From Gambelia wislizenii (taxonomy: Eukaryota; Chordata; Lepidosauria; Squamata; Crotaphytidae), in assembly GCA_030847615.1 (NCBI GenBank), contig JAUMIR010000001.1, positions 252,281,187 to 252,345,186 of the forward strand: a stretch of 64,000 nt of DNA, in the 5' to 3' direction. Under the pieces are notes generated by a model. That model was not told the origin of the DNA. It did no database searches and worked only from the letters and a program-made list of their open reading frames with translations. Of this stretch, positions 1 through 12,524 are shown piece by piece; position 1 is the first letter of the stretch; every line of letters starts with the position of its first letter. The translations under genes were made by a program, and so were the position numbers.

Positions 1-1362
1 CATGTTACTAATACCTTCTCTCTAAGGCATAAACCTTGCCATGCTGAAGATGATTTTTTTTTTTTTGTGGCATTGCTGTGGCTAGCTTCTAAGGTCATTC
101 TCATAAAAAAAGAATTTGAAATAAGGACATTTAACAACTTATTTGGTCCTAACAGGAGCCTTATATCACAGGAGTTATTCAGTGGCTGCAAGAAGGTTCT
201 TAGCAATGACTTATAAAATATATAATTTAGGATGGCTAAACAGAGTTGGAAGTAAAGGCTGCTGTAATATGCAGGGCATAAGAAATATACAGTAATTCCA
301 TTCCTGCTTAAAGTTGCTTTGAATTTTAACAGGTCTTTCAAAGCAAAACAACAGAAACAAAAAAACAACAACAGTAAGAACATTTAAGAAGAACAGACAT
401 AAGGCTACCAATTAAAGGCTTCAATAAGCCATTCGTCTTGCTTTTAGCTGATTAATTAACCAATTAAAATATTATAGTATCTCACCACAGATGTTTTGAG
501 GATATGTAACAAAGACAATAGAGTCAACTAATTTTAAACACATTGCTGGGATCAAAGGAAAGCAGAAAGGGAGCTTATGTCATGAGTGCTGAAAGTCTTT
601 TCAAAAGGAGGAGATACAATTCATATCTGAGAGTCTGTGGTTAATGAATTAGCTTGATTCCAAATTTTATGTATAGCTTCCCCTTTCAAGCTTTCCTCAG
701 GGGAGTTTTTAAAGTCTATTCCCCCACTAGCTTTTCAGCTCCTGAATCCTTGGACCTCTGGTAACTTAACGGAAAGCACCCTGACAAATCACTTAAACCA
801 CATGAAAACCCATTTCCTACTGAGAGCTCCCTTAGTGCTAGGGTAACATTTTGATGCAGAACAAAGGGAGTAGTGGGGAAAGTCAGTCACATGGATCTTA
901 ATCACAAAATGGATACCCTTGCAGGCGGGGTACCATTTCTGTAGAAAAGACCCATGAAATCAGACCCTGTCCCAAGTGGCTGAGTTAGCTCCACATCATA
1001 CATGATTTGCATGATGTAGGAAGCATCTTGGTAAGTAATCCCCAAGACTATAATTCCCCCAACAATATCAGACTGCTAACAATCTAGTAGCCAGCACTTC
1101 CCAGGCTGATTGCAGTGGCAGGGAAGCCCTTTCTTTCAAGGCCAGCAAGGGAACCAAGCAGGGTGGCAAAGGACGTCAGCATATGTACCTCTGTCACCTG
1201 CAAAGTGAATTCTTTAGTGCAAGACTGATACAAAGGGCATAAATGATTTTGAGGGGTAGGAAGACCAAAAAAACACAAACACACCCCTAGAAGAAACCAA
1301 TACAAGTATTCATTCTACAGGATGGTAAGGGTCCAACCAAAACTGTGTAGAAAATCAGCTCT
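1..1362. other. Intronic sequence, no gene seen
   Basis: AT-rich sequence without a convincing coding region or a repeat family I recognise. It ends at the target-site duplication of the first L1 and is interpreted as PARD3B intron because two exons of that gene lie further right on the minus strand. Confidence 0.6.
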
Positions 1363-1380
1363 AAAAAGAAAGTTCTATAG
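1363..1380 (+). repeat. Target-site duplication, left copy (plus-strand L1)
   Basis: This 18-base sequence matches 8941-8958 at 17 of 18 positions; the one difference is tctatag here versus tctgtag on the right. The two copies exactly flank the plus-strand L1. The length and the A-rich start fit L1 target-primed reverse transcription. Confidence 0.9.
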
Positions 1381-1860
1381 GGTGGGGAAGGCAGTGCGTG
1401 TGGCCGTGTCTCGGAGGAGCTCCCAAGGCACGGCTGCCAAACGTGGGAAAACCGAAAGCGAAAAACAGTCTCAGCGGTAACTCAGAAGCCTTCGGAAATT
1501 GGCAGAGGTGGAGGCTTGCTTGGGCTTGAATGCCAGTGGTGGAAGGCTGGGAACTCGAAGGAGGGCTCAGCATTCAATGCACTGAGGGAGCCGTAAGTTG
1601 CCGAACTGTGTTTGATTGCCTTTGAGGCTTTAGCACTGCCCCACATTTTTAAAAGAAGAGAGAAGATATCTAAGTTAAGTTTATGTTTGCTTGTCTGGGT
1701 GCAGTGTTTAATTACCCAAGGATAATTCTTCTGTTGGTGTGGAAGAGAGAGCTGATGGGATAGGAGGAAAGTACCTAAACTCCTTAAAGACTCTTAAGTT
1801 TTGCTTGAAGACACAGAGGTAAAGAGTTGATGAGTTGTGGAGTTAAAGGCATATTGAATA

Positions 1861-1916
1861 TAGATCTGTAAAACCAAGCTAATATCTGTAGATCTGTAAA
1901 ACCAAGCTAATATCTT
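1861..1916 (+). repeat. 28-bp tandem duplication in L1 5' UTR
   Basis: Two adjacent copies of a unit starting tagatctgtaaaaccaagc lie within the 5' UTR of the plus-strand L1. They may be a remnant of a promoter monomer array or a private duplication. Confidence 0.8.
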
Positions 1917-2536
1917 AAAGTGCAAGAAGCAAGGAGGGGGAAAGCAAGAAAGTGAGGAAGGTTTTTCACTTTCAAAGCCAGTGGAAGAGGATAATAGTGG
2001 GTTGTGAGAAACAAGAAGACTGGGAAGCGGGAAATAAACAGAGGAGAAAGGAGGAAGAACAGTGAAAGGAGTGAAAGTTATGTGGAAAGAATGGAAGCTG
2101 GACGAGTAGACTGAAATTACACTCCAAGAAACTGAAATAGTCTCAAAATAAAGTGAAAACCTTGAGGAAATCACCAAATGATGTGTGAAGCCTAATTTAA
2201 ATTGAAAGGGCAGAGAACGTGAGACAGATAGTAAAGAAATCAAAAGGAATGAAAAAGGGAAATAGAAAGTAGTTGAAGGGTCAGATTTGGAAACATTCTT
2301 ACAGCGGAGCCTCAGAAGGGAAAACTTGAAACACTGTATAGGAGGATAGTTTGGTAAACTGTATATTTAGAAGCAAGAGTATAAATAATAAGGGGGGGGA
2401 AAGAAAGAAAGGAGAATTTAGAGGAACTCAAGGAAGGAGCGTGTGGATTTGAAGCAGGAAGTATGAGTCAAATCGAGAGTACTGAGAGTATTGAGAATTA
2501 AATCGAAAGGGCTGAGAGATTAGAAGAACAAACTTT

Positions 2537-2591
2537 AGGTTATTGTTATAATAGGTGGAAATACTGCTATTGTTATAATAGGTGGAAATTG
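2537..2591 (+). repeat. Short tandem duplication in L1 5' UTR
   Basis: The motif attgttataataggtggaaa occurs twice about 30 bases apart in the 5' UTR of the plus-strand L1. This is a second independent short duplication in the same UTR. Confidence 0.7.
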
Positions 2592-2830
2592 AAGGTATAC
2601 TATAGGATCCAAATTTGGGAAAAGGAACCACTGAGAGGAAAAGTGAGAAAAGAGATTTGAGAGGAAGGCAGGAGAACCTCTGAAAATTAAGGAACGGACT
2701 TTGAAACGGAAATCTGCCTCTTGGTGAAAAAGGGATAAGAGCTGGAAGATGAAATAGGCAATTGGGTGTTTGTGAGAAGGGATAGCTGCAGAAGAAGGTG
2801 GTGGAAATGAAGAAAGAATAAGATTCAAAG

Positions 2831-3113
2831 AAGCCCTGGTGGTGCAGTGGTTAAATGCCAGTACTGCAAGTCACCATGTCGCAAGTTCGATTCCAGAGGG
2901 CTCCAAGGTTCACTCAGCCTTCCATCCTTTCGTAGGTTGGTAAAACGAGTACCCACCTTGTGGGGGCAATTAGCTAACACACATTGGAAACTGTTTAATG
3001 CAATGTAGATGTGTAAATAGCTATTGCTTAAAACAATTTGTAAGCTGCTCTGATAGCCTTGTGGCTGAAGAGTGGGGTATAAATAAATAAATAAATAAAA
3101 ACAAATAAATAAT
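2831..3113 (+). mobile_element. tRNA-derived SINE with TAAA-repeat tail
   Basis: The head resembles a tRNA gene, with an A-box-like tggtgcagtggttaa and a B-box-like gttcgattcc. The body contains the conserved block gtacccaccttgtgggggcaattagct, and the 3' end is a (TAAA)n tail. It is inserted in the 5' UTR of the plus-strand L1 and is therefore younger than it. Related copies lie at 12326-12524 (plus, 5' truncated), 32343-32565 (minus) and 14193-14255 (minus, end only). I do not assign a family name. Confidence 0.85.
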
Positions 3114-3667
3114 ATGAAGATAAGAAATCAATATAAGTGTATACATAAAATACATTGTATTATGATTTAAAAGAGATAATTAATATGATTTAAATAACCA
3201 GATAGAAGTATATAGATTATATGGATTGGATTGGTTAATTAATTGGAAATCAACTATTAGAAATGTATTAAGTTATTAATATAATATTACTGTATTTGCA
3301 TAAATATAATTCAGTTGGCTGAGACAGAACATAGGATGGGGGAATATAATTATAATTATATTATAATACATATTTACAATTATAATTACAATTAAAAGTC
3401 GATTGAGTTCACGGGGAAGTGAATTGGAAACAATATAGGATACTGATTTGACTGTAAGTTGATTGACTGAATAAATGACCATTTAAGTAATATTATTATT
3501 GTATTGATTATATTGATCAGCAGAATATATTGTGATTAGAGGGGTATAAGAGAATAAGGTATAGAGAAATAAAGGAAAATAAAGAAAGGAATAGGAAAGG
3601 TGAAATTGGAAATATAGAAAAAAATAAAGAAAATAATTTGAGAGAAAAGAGATAGAAGGAATAGATA

Positions 3668-4795
3668 ATGCCAACCACTAGGAAAGCGTTGGCTCAACAA
3701 CACTCACAATTATAACTTGTAAGGAGACCTTCGATAGAGGCATCCACAAAAGTTATGGATATAAATCAATTGCTATTAACAGAATTTAAAAAACTTAAGA
3801 ACAGAACTTAAAAATGAGGTGGTGGAACTGAAAACTGATATCAGGACTGATATACAGAAACAGTTAGATAATTTTCGATCTCACCTGGAGACAGCCATTG
3901 AGGATATATATATATAAAATAACTACAGAACTACACGATCTACAGGCTAAGACAACAACTCTTGAAAAGAAAACAAAGGAATTAGAATTACAGGTAAAGA
4001 GAGAAAGTAATCAAAATATAACTCAGGAATTAAGATATAGAACAAAATGTTTAAAATTACGGGGATTAGCGGAGCAAACTGATGAAGATTTATCAACTAG
4101 GAAAATACCAGCTTTGGCAGATTTTATAGGGTGGGACTCTGAACAATTAGATTTAGAAATTGATAAAATATATAGAACTGATTCCTGGGTAGCAAGGAAA
4201 AATAAGGTACCAAGGGATATTGCTATATATTTTGTGAGAGAGAGGGTGAAGGATATTATAATTCAGAAAATTTTTGAGGAAAATTTAAAGAGTGAGGGAT
4301 ATGATGTGAAGATATTTAAAGATATACCTATACAGGTGATAAGGAAAAGAAGAGAATATAAATTTTTGACACAAGTTCTGAGGGAAAAGAACTTAAATTA
4401 TAAATGGAATAAAATAGAAGGGGTAACAGTAATTTATAATTTTAAGAAATATTGGATTAATATAGTACCCAAAGCTAAGGATTTTTTAAATAAAGATTCA
4501 AAGAGGTAAAGGTACTGGGAGGGAAGATGGAAAAGAAAAAAATGGAGAAATAAGGAAATTGAAGAAAATTGGAAAAGAACTACAAGTGGAGGATATGAGA
4601 GAATTAGGGAATAAGGAGAGGAAGGTTGAAAAGGGAGAAGAGGAAGAGGAAGTTTCAGAAAAAAAGTCGGTGGAAGAAGTGGAAGAAATTAGGACAGAGA
4701 TAGAGGAAGAGGAAGGAACAGAATTAGAGGGATTGGAGGGAGAAGTGGATGAAAGAAGAAATGGAAGGGGCTGTAGGAGGTGGAATTGGGATTGA
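3668..4795 (+). pseudogene. L1 ORF1 relic (RNA-binding protein)
   Basis: This is the decayed ORF1 of the plus-strand L1. A plausible start at 3668 opens a basic N-terminus that stops after about 15 codons. An open stretch at 3898-4509 (203 codons) then carries the end of the coiled coil, an RRM-like core with LKLRGL and RDIAIYFV strands, and the C-terminal domain. After a stop and frame change, 4559-4795 encodes a strongly acidic, Glu-rich segment that matches in position the acidic C-terminal tail of the intact ORF1 at 20072-21007. In L1, ORF1p forms trimers through the coiled coil and coats the L1 RNA. This copy cannot make a full protein. Confidence 0.85.
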
Positions 4796-4855
4796 AGAAT
4801 TTCATATCCAATTGTTTGAATAAGATTGAGAACTGATTAAATAAAATAAAATAAG

Positions 4856-7800
4856 TTGATAAATAAAATTGTTTCATGGAATATAAGGGGGCTTAATACC
4901 TCACACAAAAGGAAAATCATCTTTCATTACTTAGAGAAACAAAAGTTGGATTTGATATGTCTACAGGAGACACATATAAAAGGAAAGGATGTTAAATTAT
5001 TAGGGAATGCCAAACTACTTAAGGTGTATGCGACGGAGTATGAAAAAAAGAAGAGGGATAGCTATATATGTTAATGCGAAGTTTGAATCAAAAGAAATAT
5101 TTAAAGATAAAAGGGGTCCGTATTTGGGTGTGGAAGTGAAAATGCAAGAGAAGCGGATATTGGTAGTGGGGGTATATGGTCCACAAAACAATAAGAGAGC
5201 GTTTATATATAATATAATACAGGTAATGAATGAATATGAATATGAGGACTATCTGATGATGGGGGATTGGAATGGAGTTTTTAGTACTGAAATGGATAGA
5301 TTTAAAAGACCCGGGATGAGTCCAAAACATGGAAAGTTACCAAAAATAATGGAAAAGTTGATGGATCAATTTACATTGGTCAATATCTGGCAATTCAAAC
5401 ATGGCAACGAAAGGGACTATATGTATTACTCAGACAGATTCCAAACTTGGTCAAGACTAGATATGTTTTTAATATCAACAAAACTTATAAGAGATGTAAA
5501 AACAGTTGAAATTCAAACAAAGGTGATATCAGACCATGCAACTATTTTTTTGGAGATGGCAATGGGAATACGACAGTATAAATGGAAACTGAAAGATACA
5601 TTATTGAAAAATCCATCGGTTAAAGAGAAAATCAAGAATGAATTAACATATTATTTTCAAGAGAATCTGGAACAGGGTACACCATTGAATCTAGTTTGGG
5701 ATGCGGGGAAATCAGTGATTAGGGGGACATTTGATGCAGAAAGAGTACGAAGTGAAGAAAGCTAAGAAGGATAAGGAAAGGGAATTACTGATAGAAATAG
5801 CAAAAAAAGAGAAGGAATTAAAGTTAAAACCAAGAGACAGAGGAATTAAAATAAAATTAGATATATTAAAGAAGCAATTGGATATTGAAATGACAAATGA
5901 AATGGAAAGGAAACTAAAATATACAAGACAGAAATTCTTTCAATATTCCAAAAAGCCAGGTAAATGGCTCACATATAAATTAAGGAAGGATAATGAAAAG
6001 AAACTTATAACAGAACTGGAAGTAAATAACACAAGAATTACTAAGCAGGGAGATATTATGGATATATTATATAAATATTATTCAAAGACCTATGAGACAT
6101 ACCCTACAGGGGGTGAAATACTCAAGAAGATAGATGAATTTTAGAGATGGAAGAGATTTAAAAAATCACAACATCACAAAAAGTAGATTTGAATAGACAG
6201 ATAACGGAAGAAGAAATAAGGGAAGCAATAAAAAGAATGAAAATAGGGAAGGCGCCAGGCCCTGATGGGTTTACCGCTTTATACTATAAGACTTTTTGAA
6301 GACCAATTAATAAACCCCCTATGTAAGCTGTTTAATCAAATAAATCAAGGAGAATGCCCGCCTACCTGGCAGAAAGCCGATATTACTTTATTACCCAAAG
6401 AAGGGAAAGATCCACTCTCACCAGCTAGTTATAGACTGATATCCCTCTTGAATATAGATTATAAGATTTTTTTTCCAAGTATTCTAGCTGAAAGATTAAA
6501 GAGGGTACTATCGACTTGGATACATGAAGATCAAAGCAGTTTTCTGCCAGGGAGGCAGGCCAGAAGTAATATAAGGATGGTGTTGGGTATATTTGAAGTA
6601 TACGAAAAATATAATGACAAGAAATTGGCAGTGGTATTGGTGGATGCTGAGAAAGCATTCAACAATGTTAGGTGGGACTTCATGTTTAAATTGATGGAAA
6701 AGATGGGCATAGGAGATCATTTTGGTAATTGGATATGTAAGATTTACAATAGACAAGAAGCACAAATAATAGTGAATGGTGATAAAACAAAGAGTTGTAA
6801 GGTAAGTAGGAGAACAAGACAAGGATGTCCCTTGTCTCCTCTCCTGTTTATTATGACTGTAGAGATATTGAATAGGAAGATAAATAAAGAAATAGAGATT
6901 CAAGGACCAAAAATTAAAAATTATGAATTTAAATATAAGGCATTTGCTGATGATTTGATTTTCTTTTTAGGCGAACCAAGGAATGGTATAAAAAAAATTA
7001 AAGGAAGTAATAGAGGAATATGGTCAGCTAGCAGGGATAAAGATTAATAAAGAAAATACAACAATATTGACAAAGAACCTGTCTAGATCAGAAGAGAAAG
7101 AATTGGAAGAACTATCAGAATTCAAGATAGTACAGAAAGCTAAATATCTGGGAATTACTATAAGTAATAAGAACATAGATTTATTTGAAAATAACTATGG
7201 GAAATTATGGCATCAAATAAAAGAAGATATAAAAAGATGGAATAAACAAAATATCTCTTTTCTTGGTAGAACAGCAACGATAAAAATGAATGTTCTCCCT
7301 AGAGTAATGTATCTCTTTATGAATATACTGATATTGATTAACGAAAAGCCATTTGTGAGTTGGGAAAAGACACTGAAAGATTTTGTATGGACGGGGAAAA
7401 AGCCAAGGATTAAAGAAGAGATACTATGTGATACACCAAAAAGAGTTGGCTTTGGCTTGCTGGACCTAAGGTTATACTATGAAGCAAATTGTTTAGAGTG
7501 GATAGTGGAATGGATAAAGTTGAGAGATGATAGATAGTTACAGCTAGAGGGATTTAACCTTAGGTTCGGCTGGCATACATACATGTGGCATGGGAAGACA
7601 ATAGTACATAAAGAATTTGAACATCATTATATAAGACGCGCATTAATGCAAGTCTGGAAAAAGTATAAGAGAAAATTGTACCCACAGTTACCTCTTTGGT
7701 TATCAAACCATGAGGCGTTTTATAAAAGAGAAATGATACAAATGGTTAACATATGAAATGATCCTAGAAAGAAGTGGAGGAGAAAATAAAATGAAAACCC

Positions 7801-8627
7801 AGGAGGAACTTGGAAGAGAGGGAATTAACTGTCATTGGTTCAGATATAGACAGCTAATGGAAAAGTTCAGATTTGACTCAAAGCTAGAAGGATTTATGAC
7901 AGAAAAGACCGAATTAGATAATACAAGGAGTTGTGGAAAAAAGGATATCCAAAATATACCAATTGTTATTGGAATTAAATCTGGAAAGGGAGGTAATGAA
8001 ACCATATATGGTCAAGTGGGCTAAGTGCATAGGACATGAAATAAATCTAGAAGATTGGGAAACAGCATGGATAAAGAATATAAAATTTACTAGAAGCTAC
8101 AACCTGCGAGAAAAATTTTACAAGATGATTAACATGTGGCACTTAACTCCTGAAAGAATGGCTAAAATATATAAGAATGTTTCAGGGAATTGCTGGAAAT
8201 GTAACAAACAAAAGGAACCTACTATCATGTATGGTGGGGTTGTATGGAGACAAAAATATACTGGGAAAAGATACATAATATAATATCAAGGATATTGAAA
8301 ATTAACTATCCGTGTGACTCAGAGATTTACTTGTTGAACATGTTACATAAAATAGATTATAAAGTACAGTAAAGGTATGGAAGGATTATACTATATGCGG
8401 CCACTGCGGCGAGATTGCTGTCTGCAAAAGAATGGAAAAGTAATAAGATACCCTCAATTGATGACTGGATAATTAAACTATTGGATATGTACGAAATGGA
8501 CAGGCTATCAAACTTATTGGATGATAGAGAAAACCAAAGGAAGATGGATGTGTGGAAGGATTTATTCCCACTCTGGAAAGAGAAATCATTTAGTAATTAT
8601 ATCCATGGACTAGATAAAACCAAATAA
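4856..8627 (+). pseudogene. L1 ORF2 relic (endonuclease and reverse transcriptase)
   Basis: Decayed ORF2 spread over at least seven frame segments (4856-5074, 5007-5765, 5731-6144, 6265-7047, 7067-7537, 7758-8024 with 7933-8283, and 8415-8627). The endonuclease is recognisable from SWNIRGLN, CLQETHI, GDWNGVFS and SDHATIFLE. The RT domain keeps GKAPGPDGF, then ISLLNIDYKIF, VDAEKAFNNVRWD, RTRQGCPLSPLLF and the catalytic FADD box at about residue 228 of the 6265-7047 segment. A CxxC motif (CWKCNKQKEP) of the C-terminal cysteine region survives near 8200. The intact homologue at 16272-20042 reads YADD at the catalytic box. Frameshifts and internal stops rule out function. Confidence 0.93.
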
Positions 8628-8940
8628 AGTAATCAATTAGTAAATGGGAAAACAACAGAAGATGAACTAAGAGATTAGGGATTAGGCTGGCAGTGCTAAA
8701 TTTATGAATAATCAACCTGACAACAAGGAGACGAGAGAAGTCAATTCTATGTAATTTTAGTTATTTATAAGAGGGTATGTATGTATTATTTTACTTTAAG
8801 GTATGTACTGTGAAGGTGGATGTATGATTAGTTTTGTGTTTTGTTGTTTGTTGTCAGTTTTAATTGTTGTAAGTTTTGTCTGTTTGATGTAAGTTTTATT
8901 ATGTATTATGTATAAATAAAATAATTTAAAAATAAAAAAT

Positions 8941-8958
8941 AAAAAGAAAGTTCTGTAG
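8941..8958 (+). repeat. Target-site duplication, right copy (plus-strand L1)
   Basis: Partner of 1363-1380 with one mismatch. The A-rich L1 tail runs directly into it, so the exact left edge could lie a few bases either way. Confidence 0.9.
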
Positions 8959-9510
8959 ACACAAGTGATTATCTGAGAGCTATTTGCATCTCTCACTTTG
9001 ATCAAGAAAATATTAGTGACAGACCAACCCCGAAGGATCATCCATAACTGTGCAGTGAAAAGTTCTTGCACATATGGTTTAAATATTCATCCTAAGTGCA
9101 TGTGAACCCCATATAGCTGCACAAGAGTATTGAAGTCAGCTAATTGATGCTGTGGAGTAGTCGCCAGCATCTGCAAATCCTTCTTAAGTCATTATAATTT
9201 AATAGAATTGCTAAAGAATTATTTTAGATTTCGTCTTTTATCAAATACTTAGTAATGCCTTCACATCTGTAACCAAGCAGTTTGATACAAATATGTTGGA
9301 AATGTGATTTGACTCCTATATTCAGAGTATGACCATTCCAGCTAAATAATTAAATAATTTAATGCTATCTTAATTAAATAATATGGAAGAAATTACTTTT
9401 ATATGGGAAAATTACTAAATTATTACTGGCTAACTCTTGGGAAACGCAGTGGATTTCTCTGTACTGATGTCCATAGTCTATAATTCCATCTAAAATTTAA
9501 CACAGATTAG
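8959..9510. other. Intronic sequence, nothing recognised
   Basis: AT-rich non-coding sequence between the first L1 and a Tigger-like MITE, with no open frame of note. Confidence 0.5.
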
Positions 9511-9720
9511 AGTGGGCCCTTGGTATCTGCTGGGGTTTCATTCCAGGACCCCTCATGAATACGAAAATCCATGGATGCTCAAGTCCCATTATATACAATG
9601 ATATAGGAAAATGGTGTCCCTTATATAAAATGGCAAGTAACAAGATTTGCTTTATGGACTTTAAAAAAAAATTTTCAAGCTGTGGATGGTTGAATCTGTG
9701 GATGCAGTAGTCCTGAGAGT
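9511..9720 (+). mobile_element. Tigger-like non-autonomous DNA element
   Basis: The sequence follows the same order of blocks as the copy at 15588-15801: ctggggtttcattccaggac, a middle aagtcccattatata, gtgtcccttatataa, and an end with gaatctgtggatgcag. It is diverged and its ends are imprecise. It abuts the truncated Ty3/gypsy RT relic. Confidence 0.75.
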
Positions 9721-10100
9721 AGATTAATACATCATCCAAATACACCAGTACATCTTTGTACAGAAATTTGTGTAGTACTTCATTAAATTCATAAATGCCA
9801 TCAATCCAAAAGGCATCACACAGAACCAAAAAGACCCCAAGAGGCAGTTAAACACTGTTTTGAATCCATCCCTTTTTTTGAATGCATATCTGAAAATAGG
9901 CACCCTGCAGTTTGGTGAAAATGTTTCCTGTTGCCAGCTGACCAAGCAAATCATGGATTAATGTGATAGGGCACTTATTACTCATGCTTATAGCATTCAA
10001 GCCCCTATAGAAGGGTTTGGGCCCAGGATAACTCTGACTCCTAAAGTCACTGGTAACTCATGCCGGTCATCCCTGCCCTCAACACTGGGCAGGCATAGAT
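9721..10100 (-). pseudogene. Ty3/gypsy reverse-transcriptase fragment
   Basis: Read on the minus strand, from 10035 down to 9721 and across frame breaks, the translation gives FYRGLNAISMSNKCP, then LIHDLLGQLATGNIFTKLQGAY, FNCLLGSFWFCVMPFGL and finally LVYLDDVLIYSQD. These are the ordered Ty3/gypsy RT motifs, with YLDD as the catalytic box. A related LTR at 10167-10611 lies just upstream in the same orientation, as expected of a 5' LTR whose gag and protease region has been lost. The fragment stops at the Tigger-like MITE. It is a relic with frameshifts and stops. Confidence 0.85.
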
Positions 10101-10166
10101 CTTCAGACTCCATGGCCATAGGGAATGTGCTCCTGACTATTACTATAAAAAGGATTCAAAGCAAAC

Positions 10167-10611
10167 TGTCATGTAACTACGGTACTTGTTTAGAGTCAGT
10201 GGACAGTAGCTTCAGGATTAAACAGTAAGCTTTATTGTCACAGTAAACTAAAGAGCTAAGTATACAAAATTGTTGCTTTAAATGATGCTCATAGGAAATA
10301 CAATAAAATAAAAAGTATTCACAATCAGTCAAAATCTTGCAGGCACTCTGCCCATTGGTTACCCATCATCCATACACCCATTCTTACCCAGTTATAACTC
10401 CATCTATTGATTCTCATAACACTTGCAGGTACAAGGCCATCTTTGCCATTACCAGACAGACTCTACACCCCCATGTCTATTCTCAGCCACTACAGTGTTT
10501 CAACTGCAAAGAATGCAAACATCAAACAGTCTCTGACATGATCACACACAGTAACTTAACACATACAGGTTTGCTGGCAGAGAGGCCATTTTTACGGGCC
10601 AGTCCCTGACA
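10167..10611 (-). repeat. LTR (probably gypsy-type), minus orientation
   Basis: Read on the minus strand the 445-base unit starts TGTCAGGG and ends ATGACA, giving TGTCA/TGACA inverted termini. An AATAAA signal lies in the context gacaataaagcttactg near the 3' end. No matching short duplication is visible at the two edges, which fits an LTR still attached to internal sequence (the RT relic at 9721-10100) rather than a solo LTR. The left half resembles 26118-26435. Confidence 0.65.
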
Positions 10612-12325
10612 AGGGCTGATTGTATAATTGTTCAATTGCACTGTTCCGATAACATGAAAATGTGAAATAAGCAAAGACTATTTGACTGAAATTCTCTTGT
10701 GTGTTTCACATGGATCCATCTGCTCATATGAAATATTTTTGCAGATTAAAAATGGGAGGCAAGACTAGGAACAGTTGTTGAAAAATAATGCACCAACCTC
10801 CAGTATTTTGTTGGAAAATATAGTTTGCAGTCCAATAAGTGGAAATGGTTTTGCTACTGAAGGGTTAACTAAGAAACCATATAGGATGAGCTGATGTAAC
10901 TTCCTGAAGTTTTGCTATTGGAGTTCTGGGATGAAGGGGAGTGTGTAAGTTTCCTTCTTTGTTCCAGAAGCCATGCTCCTTTAACAAACCACATGTCATT
11001 CGAAGGTAGAGGACCCCACGAGGGGCGTCCTGAGTATTGTTTTGTAACAATGTAGTTTTTAAACATTTTTAAGTAGTTTTAGTTTATTTTGATGGAGTTT
11101 CCTGTACCTTCCATGAATGAGCTCTCTAACTGTGAGTAAAGACGTTTTTGTACTTTTTAAACTAACTTTTGAGTCTTGAGTGGTTATTTTGCTAGTTAAA
11201 CAACTTGGGAAAAGACAAAGGGTGTTGGTTATTTATTAAGCTGTGGTTTTCATATGTATGCTAACAATCTAACGCTAAATGCTGCTGCGTTTGTTTTGAA
11301 CTCTGCTAAATTGGCTGTATTCTCTACTAGCGTTTGAAGTACAGTGTGGATGTTTAAACAGGGACAACATAACCTGGTATTTTACACAATATTTTCCAAT
11401 ATATTTTGTTTAGATTACTTAGATTAAAACAGAAATTCCACTCCTTTTGAGCACGAAGAAAACTATGAAAATTATAGTTCAGCCAAAGGGAAAATGAAAG
11501 TATGTATGGCAGAGTACATTTGGACTCAATCCCCAGGCAGTTACAGATTCTCAACCAGTTCTGTCAGCACTGCAAGATTGTAAAGAATATCCTTAGATTT
11601 TAATTCATCTTACTTTACGTATATTTGAACTAGGTACTGGTAAGGTGTAGGAAGTGTTAAAAAAATCTGCTGAACATATGTTACTGAATCAATTATATGT
11701 TATGGCCAGTGTTGATGTTAATCTATGGCTTGTAAGAGAAAAATATATAGGGCACATTATCTCAGAAAAACTTTAAAAAAGGAAAAGGCCCAAACCAAAC
11801 CAAACCAACCAACCAACCAAACAAACAAGGAAAAGAAGGCTGTTCTAGAAGTTAAAAACAGATACCGTGCAAATTTATCTCAGAGGCTGTGACCTTCTAA
11901 CTGTCTAGAATACCTTTGCTATGAAATTATATAGAGAATTAATCTAGTGCTAACTAGTAAATGTTCATTCAGTTTCAGCACATTAATATTAGGCTATATG
12001 CCAACTCTGTGGAATCTCTTGGACTAGGAGATTTTATAGCTATCAAGGGCTTCTCTGGTGTCAACACTCTTTGTTTTCACTTGGGCAAAGAAAAAATGGC
12101 CACGAAAGGATGATTTCTCAGTAATTTTTTGGAGATTTTGTGGCAGCTTAGATTTTTTGGATCTTCCTGAGTTAAGTAGGGTGTGGGATTTGAATTCATC
12201 CTTCTCTAACTTTTCTCTGTTCCCTCTTTTAAACTCTCTTATTATTTTGTTCTCTGGCTGGCCATTGTAGCTTCTAGTGGATAATGTGACCTTTAAATTC
12301 ATTTGCAGGAACACACAGCATACAG
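10612..12325. other. Mostly unrecognised intron; possible LTR at 10790-11235
   Basis: Around 11120-11215 the plus strand reads gtgagtaaagacgtttttg followed by a U5-like T-rich stretch, which suggests a degraded LTR, but I cannot fix its ends. A simple (CCAAA)n/(CCAA)n stretch lies at about 11790-11828. Nothing else was recognised. Confidence 0.35.
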
Positions 12326-12524
12326 GTTCACTCAGCCTTCCATCCTTTCGAAGGTCAGTAAATTGAGTACCCAGCTTGTGGGGGCAATTAGCTAACACAC
12401 ATTGGAAACTGTTTAATGCAGTGTGGATGTGTAAATAGCTATTGCTTAAAAGAATTTGTAAGCCACTCTGATAGCCTTGTGGCTGAAGAGCGGGGTATAA
12501 ATAACTAAATAAAAAAAAATACAG
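12326..12524 (+). mobile_element. 5'-truncated tRNA-derived SINE
   Basis: Closely similar to the 3' two-thirds of the SINE at 2831-3113, from gttcactcagccttccatcc to the gtataaataactaaataaa tail. The tRNA-like head is missing. Confidence 0.85.

Larger units (their letters stand above)
1381..8940 (+). mobile_element. Full-length, decayed L1 LINE retrotransposon
   Basis: A complete L1 copy of 7560 bases, about 7.28 kb without an internal SINE. In order it has a GC-rich 5' start, a long purine-rich 5' UTR, relics of ORF1 and ORF2, a 3' UTR and an A-rich tail. It is flanked by an 18-base duplication with one mismatch, which fixes both ends. ORF1 and ORF2 are broken by several frameshifts and stops and a SINE has landed in the 5' UTR, so the copy is inactive. 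It belongs to the same broad lineage as the intact L1 at 15861-23025, since both show the endonuclease, the fingers and palm RT motifs and an acidic stretch after ORF1. The 5' UTRs do not resemble each other by eye. The single mismatch in the duplication suggests moderate rather than very old age. Confidence 0.93.

Noticed and set aside
1794..2243. 149-codon minus-strand frame
   Set aside because: It lies antisense in the purine-rich L1 5' UTR, and its Ser/Phe/Pro bias is what a purine-rich strand gives by chance.
2831..3113. tRNA gene (A and B boxes present)
   Set aside because: The tRNA-like head is fused to a SINE body and TAAA tail and recurs at other loci, so it is a SINE and not a tRNA gene.
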